From: Amanita rubescens
Taxonomy: Eukaryota > Basidiomycota > Agaricomycetes > Agaricales > Amanitaceae
Assembly: GCA_015039365.1 (NCBI GenBank)
Contig: WION01000001.1
Location: forward strand, 1,116,001 to 1,180,000
Reading direction: 5' to 3'
DNA length: 64,000 bases
Under the pieces are notes generated by a model, which had not been told where the DNA came from, searched no databases, and saw only the letters and a list, made by a program, of their open reading frames with translations. The position numbers and the translations under genes are program-made. Each line of letters starts with the position of its first letter. Position 1 is the stretch's first letter. Shown one piece after another: positions 34,786 through 46,195 of this stretch.

Positions 34786-37700
34786 ATGGACAAATTCGCT
34801 ACACTTGAGCCTGTCAAGCTCTATTCTCCCTCGTCCGCAAAACGTTTCACATCTCGTCAATCCACCGTCGTGCAGGTCAAGCAGCATGCTATCATAGGTC
34901 GTCTACCTGTAGATTTGCATCTGCTCATTTTGCATCACCTCCCTCTTCCCGACATTCCTGTCTATGCCCGCTGTTCTCGCGCAACGTCGGCTCTCATTCG
35001 GGGCGACAAGGTCTGGGAGGCGCGATGGCAGGCGCTCTCTGTCGAGAATCTATCTCTCGCGTCCGTTCTGGATGATCTTGAATCTAAACCACCCAAGCAG
35101 GAGCAGCCCGCAGACGATGAATTTAGCGACTTTGCGTCAGCAGAGAGTCTAAGTGACTTCTCGCCTCCTACTTCTCTTTCGTTCACGTTCCCTTCACTAC
35201 CCCCTGCTCAAGATACCTACAAGGCCAAATTTCAGCGCGTGCACCGGTTGCTCAGCAAATTGCTTTCATCTCTCTCGTCTCCACCGCATCTGGTCCTCTC
35301 TGCTTTGTCGGATTTACTGCCTGCATCATGCAAGTCTCTCCGGAAGCGAGCTCGCACTCTAAGGCTGCTTTCGCTGTACCTTGGCCCACGCGTACAGCCT
35401 GTACGGAATGCCGCCGAGCTTCGTTCTGTCCTCAGGTCAGCCATGGACAGGTTCGACGCCAGTTTACTTACGGCATTCGACTTGGCCGACGGCAAAGGGG
35501 ACGAAAATGCTATGCGAGAAGCTGCGGAGAGTAGCTGGGACATACGGGAAAGCGCTTCAACCCTAGGCGGTCTGCGTGCGCCTGGCGTAGCCAATGACTG
35601 GGAGATGGGAAAAGTTTGGGCAGAGAAAAGAGAGATCTTTTATGAACATGGACAATGGAATGCCATGGACAACTTTACGCAAGTGCAAACTACAGAATTA
35701 GTTCCCATTTGACTGATAAAGCGTACGATTCCAGTAAAGATAACCAACTAGATTTCGACGCGATGGATGAGTTCATATCTGCCGTGTTGGCTTCCATCGA
35801 CGAACATGGGTCTCGCGCTGTCCGCGTCTTTCCTCCTGCAGCCCAGGTTATCATCTATTTCGCTGAACGTCTTGCAAGTGAAGTGGTACGTATGAATGTA
35901 CTCGTCATTTGTGCTTTTCCCGACGTCTCTGTAGGTCGGAGAATATATAATTGCTCTACTAGCACGCTCTCGTGAGCTAGGCGCCCAAATTTTCCTCACC
36001 GCTGTTGCTGCATCCTTTCGTGAAGCATGGCGTATGGTCGATGCTATCATGCAAGCTGCTAGCCAACGCGCGGGTGCAGGAATCAAACGAACTTCCGCGG
36101 AAGATGTCATGTAAATTCTCCCCATCTCTATCTCCAGTCATGACGACAAGCTTTCCTTAGCTACCAGACGTTTGAAGTCAATATGGATGAATATCTTGAC
36201 GAGGAAGTGGAAGCAACCAAAATAGCCCTTGATAAGATCTGTAATACATGGGAGCATAAGGTATAGGCACATTTTTGCTCATGAGAGTCATTGCTTATCA
36301 GACTCCCAAGTCGGGTGCTGATGGTCCATTACCAAGTGTCGGCGAAATGACTGAACCAACGCGCTTTCTTGGTGCATCAAATCCTGCAGCAGTGAAGCGG
36401 AATGTCCTTGCCTCTTTCACTGATATTCTCTTACTTCCTGTGACAATCGTGCCGCGTACAGTTGGCGCTGTAGGGGGTGCGATCGGGGGCGCGATCGGGG
36501 GTGCCATTAGAAGTGGGATAACAGGTACTGGTAACAGGGTCAGTATTGGAACGTTGAACTCAACAAAGTCCAACGATGATGGAACTGGAGCGGGATATGC
36601 CAAGGCGGGATACGCGGGAGATGAAACCGTGTTCAGCGTTACTGATGACGACGACGACGATGAAGCCAATGAAAAAGGTCTTGTTTCTTACTTACACTCA
36701 CTCGAGTACGTGGTAACTCATGTGCATTATAGAACCATCCAATGACAAACAGGAGCCATCTGGAAATACCCATAAGGTTCCGATGCACATATCTAACCTC
36801 GATTTAATGCTTTCACTGGACGTTGCTATTGAATTGGTTCAAGCCGATCGAGAGGCGCTGAAGAGAGTTGAGATATTTTCTGGATACCCAGGACATTACG
36901 GTCATCGAGTGAGGGATACAATAGAAGAGCTTTTTACTCTCATGTTGCAGGCACTGGGAGAGAGGCATATTACCATTGGATTCGCAAGGTGAGTAGACGG
37001 ATGGTTGACATTACGAATCATGTTCAAAAAGGAACGTAGGGCGACGGAAAGAATGCAAGCCTATCAACCAGCGGAACACGAAGAAACTACGAGCGTTGCG
37101 CCATTGTTGCAGTTCCTTGAGCTTGTCCACATCGGTGACACAATACAGTCGATGGTGCAAGTATACTTTGACAAAGAGTTGGTGCGTTGGATAGCCTGTT
37201 GATGTCCGTAAGCAACCAACGACACTATGTTGTAGGCTCCGCACATAGACAAAACAGATTTCCTTAACGCAGTGGTTAGAGAAAAGAAAAGGTTTGAAAA
37301 TGCTCTAGACGATGCGGTAGCGGCAGGATTGAATGCTGGGACGGAATTGTTGATGAATCAAGTGTGCCCTTTCTTCGAGTCTATCATGTTCACGCTAAAC
37401 TTTTTGATCAGGTGGAGCATATTATTTTGACTAGAACGAAGCCTCGGGAATACTATCCACCGGAAGACGCACCCTTGGAACTTGGGCCGACAAAGGGGTG
37501 CACAGAGGCTATCAAGTGTTTAGAAATGCACTGCAAACTGTTGAAAGGGAGTACAAGCAGGGAAGTACTAGAGGTATTCCACCAAGAAGTCGGTTTACGC
37601 CTTATCTCGTACGTAGTCTTTTCGATCAGGATGCATCGACATCACACACACACACTCTTCCTCAGCATTCTGCAAAAACATATCAAACGACAAATCATAT

Positions 37701-38104
37701 CCCTTAATGGGGGCTTCCAGGTTATTGCCGATCTGAATACATATTACGCATTTGTATCATCGCTGAAGGTACGACTACGATTGCACTGAAGCAGACCTTT
37801 GATACTTATCCGCCCGTGCAGGTACCATCCATTGCTGCCGATTTTTCACACCTCAAAATGTTGGGACATGTATACGTAGTAGAGGATGCAAAAGATCTCG
37901 CACAAATAGTGAGAGATGTTCAGCGGTACGGAGGAGCCTATAGACCAGAGGTGAGTGACTCTGTTCTAGATGAGGCTGAGAACTAAGACGTGGCAGGATA
38001 TATATGAATTCATCCAAAGACGTTCAGACTGGAAGAAGATAGAGAAGGTAGTTGATAAGACGATGTACAACCTGAGCTTCAAAGAGGACTGTATAGTGTG
38101 CTAA
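34786..38104 (+). CDS. rcy1: Recyclin-1-like F-box protein with Sec10 (exocyst) domain
   Basis: Relative of yeast Rcy1 and S. pombe Pof6, which act in endocytic recycling and septation. Twelve exons: 34786-35678, 35735-35885, 35935-36110, 36161-36260, 36302-36677, 36733-36988, 37040-37181, 37236-37361, 37412-37608, 37666-37768, 37822-37950 and 37997-38104, giving 918 residues. The F-box is at about residues 38-80 (LPVDLHLLILHHLPLPDI). The Sec10-like part includes HGSRAVRVFPPAAQV and YFAERLASEVVGEYI. The end is CIVC, a CAAX prenylation box, as in yeast Rcy1. A Gly/Ile-rich stretch plus a poly-Asp run lies in exon 5. The intron at 35679-35734 starts GCAAGT. Confidence 0.9.
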
Positions 38105-38142
38105 TAGAATAACGTGACGTCACACGGCACTACGTCTTTATC

Positions 38143-38673
38143 ATGCCACCTCTTCCTAGTTTCTCTGTCCGTCTTCAGCATGGCAAGTCCTCTCAAGACC
38201 CGATTTTCTAATCGCTCATCTCTCTTCCAGGTATAGCGGGTGGCTTTGCCCCTCCTATTCCGAATGCTATCCATGTAATCGACTTCAGTACACTAGCCGT
38301 CGGCATAGCATCCACCGATCAGCAGCAGCAGCATCTTCATGTGACCTCATCGGTCCGTCAAAAGGGCACCTCAGAATTATCGAATGCTTTTCCAAAGACT
38401 GTCGCTGTTGCAAGTGACTCTGATGACGAAAAGGCCATTCACGAGCTTCAGGCTCTACTGAAGGAGCTCCCAGTAGAACATCCCCCTGGGAGCAAAGATA
38501 TCTATGGTCTTGATACCAGTATTGCATGGAACAGTGACGATTTGATGTGGTGCAATGGTGGACCTGAGGGCTGTGGTGGTGGCCATAGCTTCGTTGAAGC
38601 TGATGAAGAGCACAAGGCCAAGTTTAAGCGTGCAGTCGAGATTGTTAATGGATTGGTGAACAAGGCGAAGTGA
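38143..38673 (+). CDS. Conserved basidiomycete protein of unknown function (160 aa)
   Basis: Exons 38143-38182 and 38231-38673. The protein starts MPPLPSFSVRLQHG and ends with LPVEHPPGSKDIYGLDTSIAW, NGGPEGCGGG and FKRAVEIVNGL. I remember similar hypothetical proteins from Agaricomycetes with the DIYGLDTSI and NGGPEGC blocks. No signal peptide or membrane helix. The intron at 38183-38230 starts GCAAGT; without it the frame from the ATG closes early. The start is supported only by phase and by the family-like GGFAPP after the splice. Confidence 0.7.
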
Positions 38674-39599
38674 ATGAGTAATACTAGTTAGATCGATACC
38701 AGAAATGTGTGTTTACTTTGGCTGTTGTATACAATCTGTAGTAACTAGGAAGCTGTTTATCGGAGGAGCGCAATGTAGCTTTGAACCAATCGGTGCAATA
38801 CGGAAGGAAACTATAGTTGGGCTCCCCCTATCTACTACCGTATCATTCTAGACACCACGATGGGGCAAGCATATTCATGATCCGTTCCGAGAACGATAAC
38901 TCAGGCCCAGGTCCCGGTCCCTCGGTCCTGAATCAAACTATTGCCCTGATGCCAGGTCCAAGGAACCTGAGTCCTGACTGTCACGCGAGATACATCTAGC
39001 CATTATTGTTATGTTCGAATTCGACTATCAGGTTTCTTAATCCTCTCGCTGGCAAAAGAGTGACCGAGAAAAAGCCCAATTAATTAGACAGCGAATCGCC
39101 CCCTGGACCGGCGTAAACGGCTCCGCACCTATGTCGATTTCAAGCGTCTTGGCAACTAGTCTGAGCACCGATTGCCCAAAATTTAGATGCTTCAAGCCAT
39201 CATCACTCCGGAAGCGTTGTTGAGTCGACGATATCAGGTTTGTGGTAAGAATATGCTAATTCATTATATACTGACTTGCCCCACCGACTTACAAGGCACT
39301 ACGGACCTTGGCTGGATGCCACAGTGACCACGTGTGTACACCTACCTCCGCTTCGTCCGGTTCTAGCACCTCGTTGTGCACATCTTCTACATCTGTACAA
39401 CGTTTTTATATTATTACAATTACTCGGGAACGGCTTCGCAGGTTCTATGTTCCTTATCGATTGCACTTAATTAGAACACCAGCTTCAGGAAACCTGCTCT
39501 GCTCATCGTAAACATCTTTGCAACATGTTCTTGCCAGCCTTAGCTACTGTTCGTAAGATCCAGGGAAGGGAATGATTGATACTTGTAATACACATAAGC
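38674..39599. other. Intergenic region, no gene seen
   Basis: About 925 bp between convergent genes. No exon chain, tRNA fold or repeat was found on either strand. Confidence 0.5.
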
Positions 39600-40290
39600 C
39601 TATAGTTCTACTTCTCGTACACCGTCTTTATCCACTACCTTGACTTTGTATCGCTCTGGAGTGACGACCAATCTCTTCGAAACTTCATTGATGCACCGTT
39701 TAAGTGTAGCAAGGCCTTCCTCTAGCGACGCTTCAGGATCATGGTACCTAAATACGAGGCATTCAGCATGTCGGAATGCAGTATACAAATCTCAGTTACC
39801 TGTCCAATAAACTGAGTGCAAAGTAGCTCCCGTATCCATGTGCACCGAAAGGCACTTCGGTCGACGTGCCGAGGTAATCAATCCAGTATAGATGAGGCTG
39901 GTGCGTTGTAGTGTCGTAGCCTCCGACGAGTAGATTGACCGAATAAGGATTGCGGGACCGCAAAGAGTCGGCTAATGACCGTCGAATCCAAGATGACGCA
40001 GCTGATGGACTGAGGGGATACAAGTTACGTATCTGATAGAGGCGGATGTTGCGCTCGATATATTCTGCAAAGTGGACAGTATCGCCTTTGTACGTGATAT
40101 AATCAGGGAAGAGAATAAGCTATCGGAAGAGCTACGCACCTGGCTCGCCGGAGTGGGACATGAGGAGATGTGGACTGAGGACCTTGATTTTGTCCTCATC
40201 GCTTTTCATTTTCACGATCGAGCGAGCGGCAACTGTGTCTGCGGCGACGATAACATAGCCCTTGCCTGTGAGAGCGAATGAGGTCTCCAT
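39600..40290 (-). CDS. pre1: 20S proteasome beta-4 subunit (Pre1/PSMB2)
   Basis: Structural, non-catalytic beta subunit of the 20S core. Exons 40140-40290, 39800-40085 and 39600-39747 give 194 residues, the family length. Landmarks: [70 protein letters not shown] and [21 protein letters not shown]. There is no propeptide and no N-terminal catalytic Thr, as expected for beta-4. The start is 111 bp from the divergent thioesterase start. Confidence 0.96.
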
Positions 40291-40400
40291 GTAGTCGGCT
40301 GAGTGTTGTATTACGCGTCTAGTGGACGCGTATTACCTTGCTTGGCAAGGTTTCTCACACCTGGTACGATTACTTCGGAAAAAACCGAGCGTCAATTCCA
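40291..40400. promoter_or_regulatory. Short bidirectional promoter, PRE1 / thioesterase
   Basis: 110 bp between divergent starts. Two short inverted repeats lie here: ACGCGT on both sides of a 7-nt spacer, and CCTTGCTTGGCAAGG. ACGCGT is the yeast MCB (cell-cycle box) core; use in this fungus is inference. Confidence 0.55.
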
Positions 40401-40958
40401 ATGCCTGCAAAGACCAGGCGACGTTCCGATTACCTCTACTTTCTCCCATATCGGACGCGATGGTCAGCCCTTTAAATGCTTCTGAGAATCTTGACTGAGT
40501 GCCGTTGGAAGGAGCGACAATGACCAGTACTCCCACATTAACAACTCAGTCTACTACCATCTCTTCGATTCTATTATCAATACCTATTTAATCGAGCACT
40601 GCGACTTGTCCCCTACCAGCTCAGAGCTGATTGGCCTTGTTATTACTTCTCATTGCAGCGTTAGTGGTTCAATTTCGAACGCCTATCTTCTCGGTTTGAC
40701 AGTACATGCTAGTTTTACCGTCCACTGTCGTTTCCTCAAGCGTTAGATCTAGGCCTACGCGTTAATAAATTGGGTAACAGTTCAGTCAGCTATGAGGTGG
40801 GGGTGTTCGAGCAGGGCCAGGATGAAGCGGCGGCCGTTGGAGGCTATACCCATGTTTTCGTTCACAGCAAAACCCGCAAGAGTGCCAGAATGTCAGAAGT
40901 ACTGGCAAACGGGCTCAGGAGGTTAAAGGCAGAGGGTTCAGTAAAGGGCAAGTTGTAG
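40401..40958 (+). CDS. Thioesterase of the YbgC/4-hydroxybenzoyl-CoA type (hotdog)
   Basis: Exons 40401-40462, 40512-40659 and 40713-40958 give 151 residues. The joined protein reads DYLYFLPYRTRW, then SDNDQYSHINNSVYYHLFD with the active-site Asp and the HINN motif, then YLIEHC and SSELIGLVITSHC, and ends with LRVNKLGNSSVSYEVGVFEQG and GYTHVFV. This is a complete single-domain hotdog protein. Only the last exon stands out as an open frame, so it is easy to miss. Both internal splices restore conserved motifs. Substrate unknown. Confidence 0.88.
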
Positions 40959-41104
40959 CCACGCTTATAGCTACTAGCATTCTCCGACGACCCTGTTATA
41001 TAATCACCTTGACGTTGAGCGCACATCTTCCTTGCTCTCCTCTGTGTTGGTGAGCGAACGCCTTTCTTGAGGTTAACAGGTTTCTATAACTGCACCTAGA
41101 CCTG

Positions 41105-41845
41105 ATGGACACGCCTCACGCCTCCTGGCCACGTCAAAGTCTTCCAAATCATTACCCAGTCGTCCTGGACCATCAGCATGGGCCAGAACCCAGCACCAGC
41201 CGTGCCCCGAACGCAACATTCTTATCCGTCTACCACTGGTTCACTAAAAAACTCTCCAGAAGGCAACAGCCATTTGACGAGAAACGTCCAGCGACGATGT
41301 ATGACATGCAGGTGTCGCCTACAGGAGCAACAGCTGGTTCGCATCGCGACGAAACGACAGATACTGCTTCTGTGTCGCGATCCCATGCAAGTCCTGAGCT
41401 TAAGCCGGCACTGGATTACGCCAAGATGGGGGACGCTGGCTCAAGTAGCACGGAAGAACCCTTGACTGACCATCTTTCTAAGGTCAAGGAGTTCGTTCAT
41501 CGAATCCACGAGCTCCCTTGGGTCGCTACTGAGCGAGTGACGATCGATTACTATCCAGGCAAACCGAAAAAGCGGCTTCGGGTCCAACCAACTTCACGTC
41601 AACCTAGGCCACTCCGCCACGCCCCACGTCATGTTCGATCGTGGTACAGTGAACGGAGTGATTCGCTTCCTTTCGTGCATGGTGGGAACGGCCAGTTCCC
41701 GCAGTCATCATCGTTCTCTGCTGCGGATTACAGTGCAGAACCCACGCGAAATGGCGATGTTCGGATGACTTATCCAACAGGCTACGTTCCTGTCGCACAG
41801 GCTCTCGTCGTTGAGCATACCGATGTTAATACGAACATAGGATGA
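41105..41845 (+). CDS. Unknown protein, single exon (246 aa)
   Basis: An intron-free frame in a region where nearly every gene is split. The protein is hydrophilic and Ser/Pro/His/Arg-rich. A folded-looking core around FVHRIHELPWVATERVTIDYYPG is followed by a basic segment rich in Arg and His. No signal peptide or helix. I do not recognise the family. Its reading frame is long for chance and codon use looks like its neighbours. Confidence 0.6.
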   Translation: MDTPHASWPRQSLPNHYPVVLDHQHGPEPSTSRAPNATFLSVYHWFTKKLSRRQQPFDEKRPATMYDMQVSPTGATAGSHRDETTDTASVSRSHASPELKPALDYAKMGDAGSSSTEEPLTDHLSKVKEFVHRIHELPWVATERVTIDYYPGKPKKRLRVQPTSRQPRPLRHAPRHVRSWYSERSDSLPFVHGGNGQFPQSSSFSAADYSAEPTRNGDVRMTYPTGYVPVAQALVVEHTDVNTNIG

Positions 41846-42141
41846 CAGTTATCCTACTTTTTGTAATGTAACACAGGCTCGCTGGATGACCCTATGTACT
41901 ATTATTCGAGATACTTTTGTATTATGGACAATAAATGCGATGTATTCTGGTCCTTATCAACCGAAGTTTATTTGAAGCGTGTCCAAAGCGCAGCTCGAGA
42001 AGACATCCGTGAGTAACAAAGAAGTTCCATGGGAAAGACCGGTAATCGGATCTGGGGCGCGATATAAGAAGTGCCTGAGGGCCGTCCTCCATTGATTATC
42101 GACACCTTCATCTCAATAGTCCCACTCCTCAGACCATTATC

Positions 42142-45100
42142 ATGCCTCCCCGAGCTGCTCCCTCCCGTGGCCAACCACCCTCCCTTCGGGGTACCAGAGG
42201 TGGTAGTGGAAGAGGCCGCGGTGGTGGTGCCTCTCGTGGCGGCAGCAGCCGTCCGCAGGCCCAATCGTCTGGTCGAGCAGTCGCAGGTAAGTTAGCGGGA
42301 CTCTGAGAATGGCTAGTATACATTTCAATAAAATTCTTCGAAAGAACACATCCAAACTGTTGGTGTGAAAAGGCCGGACTATGGAAGGGCTGGACGTCCT
42401 ATCGGCCTAATCGTTAATGCATTCCCAGTCTCACACTCTGAAGGAACTATTTTTCACTACGATGGTATGTGGGTTCGCATCCGTTTGATTCATGTTAGTT
42501 AAACATTTTATAGTCGGTACGTACAACGACTATTTCGATAGCCCACGGCCTTAACTCGATTGTCCATTTAGCGATTGATCCTGACACCCTACCGTCGAAA
42601 TTCAATATGAAATTGATTCAACATATGCAAAAACTTCATCAAGATGTTTTCACGCCACAGGCAGTGTACGACGGCAGAAAGAACATGTTTGCTGCTCGTC
42701 GCCTGCCCTTGGGCAGCACCAACTCGCGAGAGGTGTGTCGTTTAGCAGTGCCACCTTGTATAATATTCACGGTACGTAATAGTTTGATATCCCATCCCCT
42801 GACGGTGGAGGTGGCGGTGGCAAGCGTCCTCCGAAAATGTACAAGATTAAAGTGACCATTGCGGCTGAGATCAATACAGTGTAAGTTGGAGTATTATACC
42901 GTTATAAGGTCATCCAGGTCAACGTGTAAACAGAGTATTGCAACGTTTCGTAGAACAGAGCCAATCCATGGACGAAAGTGTTCTGACTGCCATAATGGTA
43001 TGTATTTGGATTCTTGGATGCAACCGTATTCAACTCCGGTTCCTAAGGCCCTGAATGTCGTAATTCGTATGGAGCCCAACCAGAAGTACCCCTTTAACGT
43101 ACGCTCTTTCTTTACGCCGCAAGGTAAAAGAGCCGTTGGCGGCGGTCTTGAACTCTGGCGAGGATTCTTCCAGTCGCTCCGGCCCTCTGTGGGCCGGCTG
43201 ATTGTGAATGTCGATACGTCCACGGGCATGATGTATAGGGCTGGCACGCTCATTGATCTTTGTCTCGACTTCCTTGGCCAGCAAGATCCTTTAGTTCTTT
43301 CGCCAGCTAAAGGATTCCCCGATCGTGAAAGAATCCGGTTGAGCAAGTTTATCAAGAATGTCAAGGTCAAAATCGAGACCAAGACCTCGGGGCCCCAGCG
43401 ATACCGGTCCATACAAGGGATGAGTAGGACAGGCGCTGACCAGACTATGTTTGATCATAACGGCACCCAAATGAGCGTGGCTCAATACTTTAAGCAACAA
43501 CTGAACCAACCGCTGAGATTCCCATCACTGCCGTGCGTGGAGGTATTATTTCCGCGAAATCTCTCTACGGAAGTCTTGTTTAACTCAAGATTTTCAGGTA
43601 GGAAAAGGCGCCATGTACCCACTCGAATTTTGCAGTGTGCCTGAAGGCCAGATTGCGCGGCGTCAAGTGCCACCTGACGTCACAAGGAAAATGGTCGAAT
43701 TCTCTACCCTGAGACCAGCAGATCGGTTCAGAGACATTGAGCGGGGCGTTGGCGTATGTCCATCCTGAGGAACTGGTCTGATGTCTGCTGACCAGTTTAC
43801 CTAGCTTCTTGCATATGGGCAGTCGGAATATGTCCGCCAGTTCGGCTTGACCGTCGACACGGCCAACGGGCCGCTTAGATTGCAGGCGCGTGTTTTGAAT
43901 ACACCCAAGTTGCAATATGGACAGGGAAGCAAGGATCGATTTACTGTAAGCCAACGTAAATTATCCTGACGCATTCTAAATTCCTTGTAGGTTCCCCGAA
44001 ATGGATCATGGAACATGCATGTTTTTTTCTGTTTTCTGTTGATGATGAATTTAACTGCTAACAGGGCGGACAAGAAATTCGTTACTCCGATACCCATCAA
44101 GCAATGGATCGTGATTATCTACGAAACAAGGAGGCGATTTGCGGAAGATCGTGCAGAAAAGATGGTCCATGATTTTGTGAGCGCTTGCGCTACCGTCGGT
44201 ATGTCATTTAAGTCTTGTGATGGTGACAACGGCACTGAGGACTGTAGGTATGAACGTGTACGACAAGAACCCCATTATCAGATGGGAACAGGGGCAAGGT
44301 GATATCGGCGCTGTACGCATCGTCGTCCCTTTAGACTTCAGACACTAAACTTCCTTTAGCAAATCAGGGCTGCCGGATCTGAGTGCGTGAGAGTGAAAAA
44401 GAGCCCGCCCAATCTGGTCGTCGTCATTTTACCGGACAATGGCGATGACATTTACAAATCTGTGAAGCAGTGAGTGTATCGGTTACGACTCTTTGTGATT
44501 GAAACTCATGCGTTAATATAGCTTTGGTGATCACACTGTACGTCAGGATCTAGTAACACAAACCTAATATTCATATCAAGAAAGATGGGAGTTGCCACGC
44601 AATGCCTCAAATCGTCCAAGGTCTTTAAAGCGAATATACAATATTGGGCGAATGTCCTGTTAAAGTACTCACTTCACTCCAGATCGTCTACTTTGACTGA
44701 CAATTAATCAGAGTGAACGTAAAGCTAGGAGGCGTCAATTTGATTCCGGACCCAGCGTCTGTGGCTGTTCTTACAGACCCAAACAACCCGACCATTGTTC
44801 TGGGTTAGTCACGCCCTCAGTACCAACTTATTTTAACCTGACAGTAACTGCTAGGTGCCGACGTGATTCACCCTGCCCCTGGATTGATCGGCGTGCCATC
44901 CTATGCAGCTCTCGTGGGTAATGTCGATGCGAACGTATCGAAGTATATTGCTGTCACCAGACTGCAAAACAGTCGAGTGGAGATTATTGAGACCCTGGAA
45001 GACATGTGCAAGGTGCGAACTCATTCCTTCGACCCCTACGACGTAGATTCAATAGATATACAGCATATCCTACGACAATACGTGGCATACCGTAAAGAAG

Positions 45101-46195
45101 TGGAGAAGACAACTGCTCCTTTGAAGCGGCTGATATTTTATCGAGGTTCGTTTTTTTTCGGTCACGAATGTGGTGATTGAATTGGGTTTAACAATATCCA
45201 GATGGAGTCTCCGAAGGGCAGTTCCAACAAGTACTCGATCAAGGTTAGTCCACATGTTGTTGACTCGTCCACCGAGTTTAATGTTTTCTGCAGAACTACC
45301 TCAGATACAGAGTAAGGATGGTTTAGAGTAGACTGGCCGAATCGTCATACTGACGCCTCCAGGTGCATGTCGTGAATTTGGTTTCCAGCCCAAGATCACG
45401 TTGATTGTTGTCGGAAAACGACATCACATGAGGTGAGCACCATCGGTCAAGCATTTGGGGTTTACTGAAGATGTGCGAATAGATTCAAGACACAGAGTGA
45501 TGGCGATGCCGATAGATCAGGAAATGCGCCAGCTGGAACTGTGGTGGATAAAGATCTTGGTCATCCGACCGAGTTTGATTTCTATTTGCAAAGCCACGGC
45601 GGTTTACTGGGAACTAGTCGTTCGTCGCATTACTCGGTACGTGTTGTTTTTATATATCAGAATGTTTACTCAAATCGATCGATGCTGCTGCGCTATAGGT
45701 TCTTTACGATGTGAGTGCTTTCACTTCCGCTTTCTACTATTAAGGTGCTGATGGTGTCCAGGACAATGCGTTCAAGTAAGGCAATACCCCGGTGTTACTG
45801 GCTTTAAACTGACCGGTCCGTTAGCGCCGACACTCTCCAAGCTCTATCTTTCGCCCTTTGTCACGTATATGCGCGGTCGACACGCTCTGTATCGATCCCT
45901 GCGCCGGTTTATTGTAAGACTTAAACATGGTTTAAAGCTCAAAGTGACTCACTAGATAATCAATAGACGCTGATATTGTCTGCGCTCGGGCCAAGTTCCA
46001 TTACGATCCCAACGCAAACTTTAGCATGTCTGAAACTATGTCGCAAGTTTCAGGAGGCCACTGGTTCTACTTCTCTGGAGAGGTATAAAGCAGGGTTCAA
46101 GCCACTCCACCCCAACCAAGCTGGTCATATGTATTTCATGGTAAGATTCACCAACACACTAAAGTAGGCCAATATATGACCGAGTTTTGTAGTGA
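42142..46195 (+). CDS. ago: Argonaute (RNA silencing effector), frame broken once near the end
   Basis: Binds small RNAs and silences matching RNA. Exon starts and ends: 42142-42286, 42345-42464, 42514-42516, 42572-42732, 42783-42880, 42934-42997, 43048-43542, 43598-43753, 43805-43945, 43991-44016, 44065-44198, 44248-44312, 44360-44469, 44522-44537, 44585-44664, 44712-44803, 44855-45012, 45064-45145, 45202-45243, 45294-45311, 45363-45432, 45483-45636, 45699-45710, 45762-45775, 45825-45913, 45967-46140 and 46193-46195, about 906 residues. An RG-rich N-terminus precedes N, PAZ, MID and PIWI parts. PIWI has [19 protein letters not shown] and [11 protein letters not shown], so two catalytic Asp are clear and the last position is Asp rather than His. 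One extra base near 46058 breaks exon 26; after it the frame gives [16 protein letters not shown] and MYFM. The intron at 44017-44064 starts GCATGT. Confidence 0.93.

Noticed and set aside
35679..35712. Early stop of the recyclin at 35712
   Set aside because: The apparent end is inside an intron with a GC donor. Removing it continues the Sec10-like domain for another 620 residues.
46141..46167. Nine-residue C-terminal extension of Argonaute
   Set aside because: It would follow the conserved end MYFM. A good intron with TGA just after its acceptor explains the sequence better.
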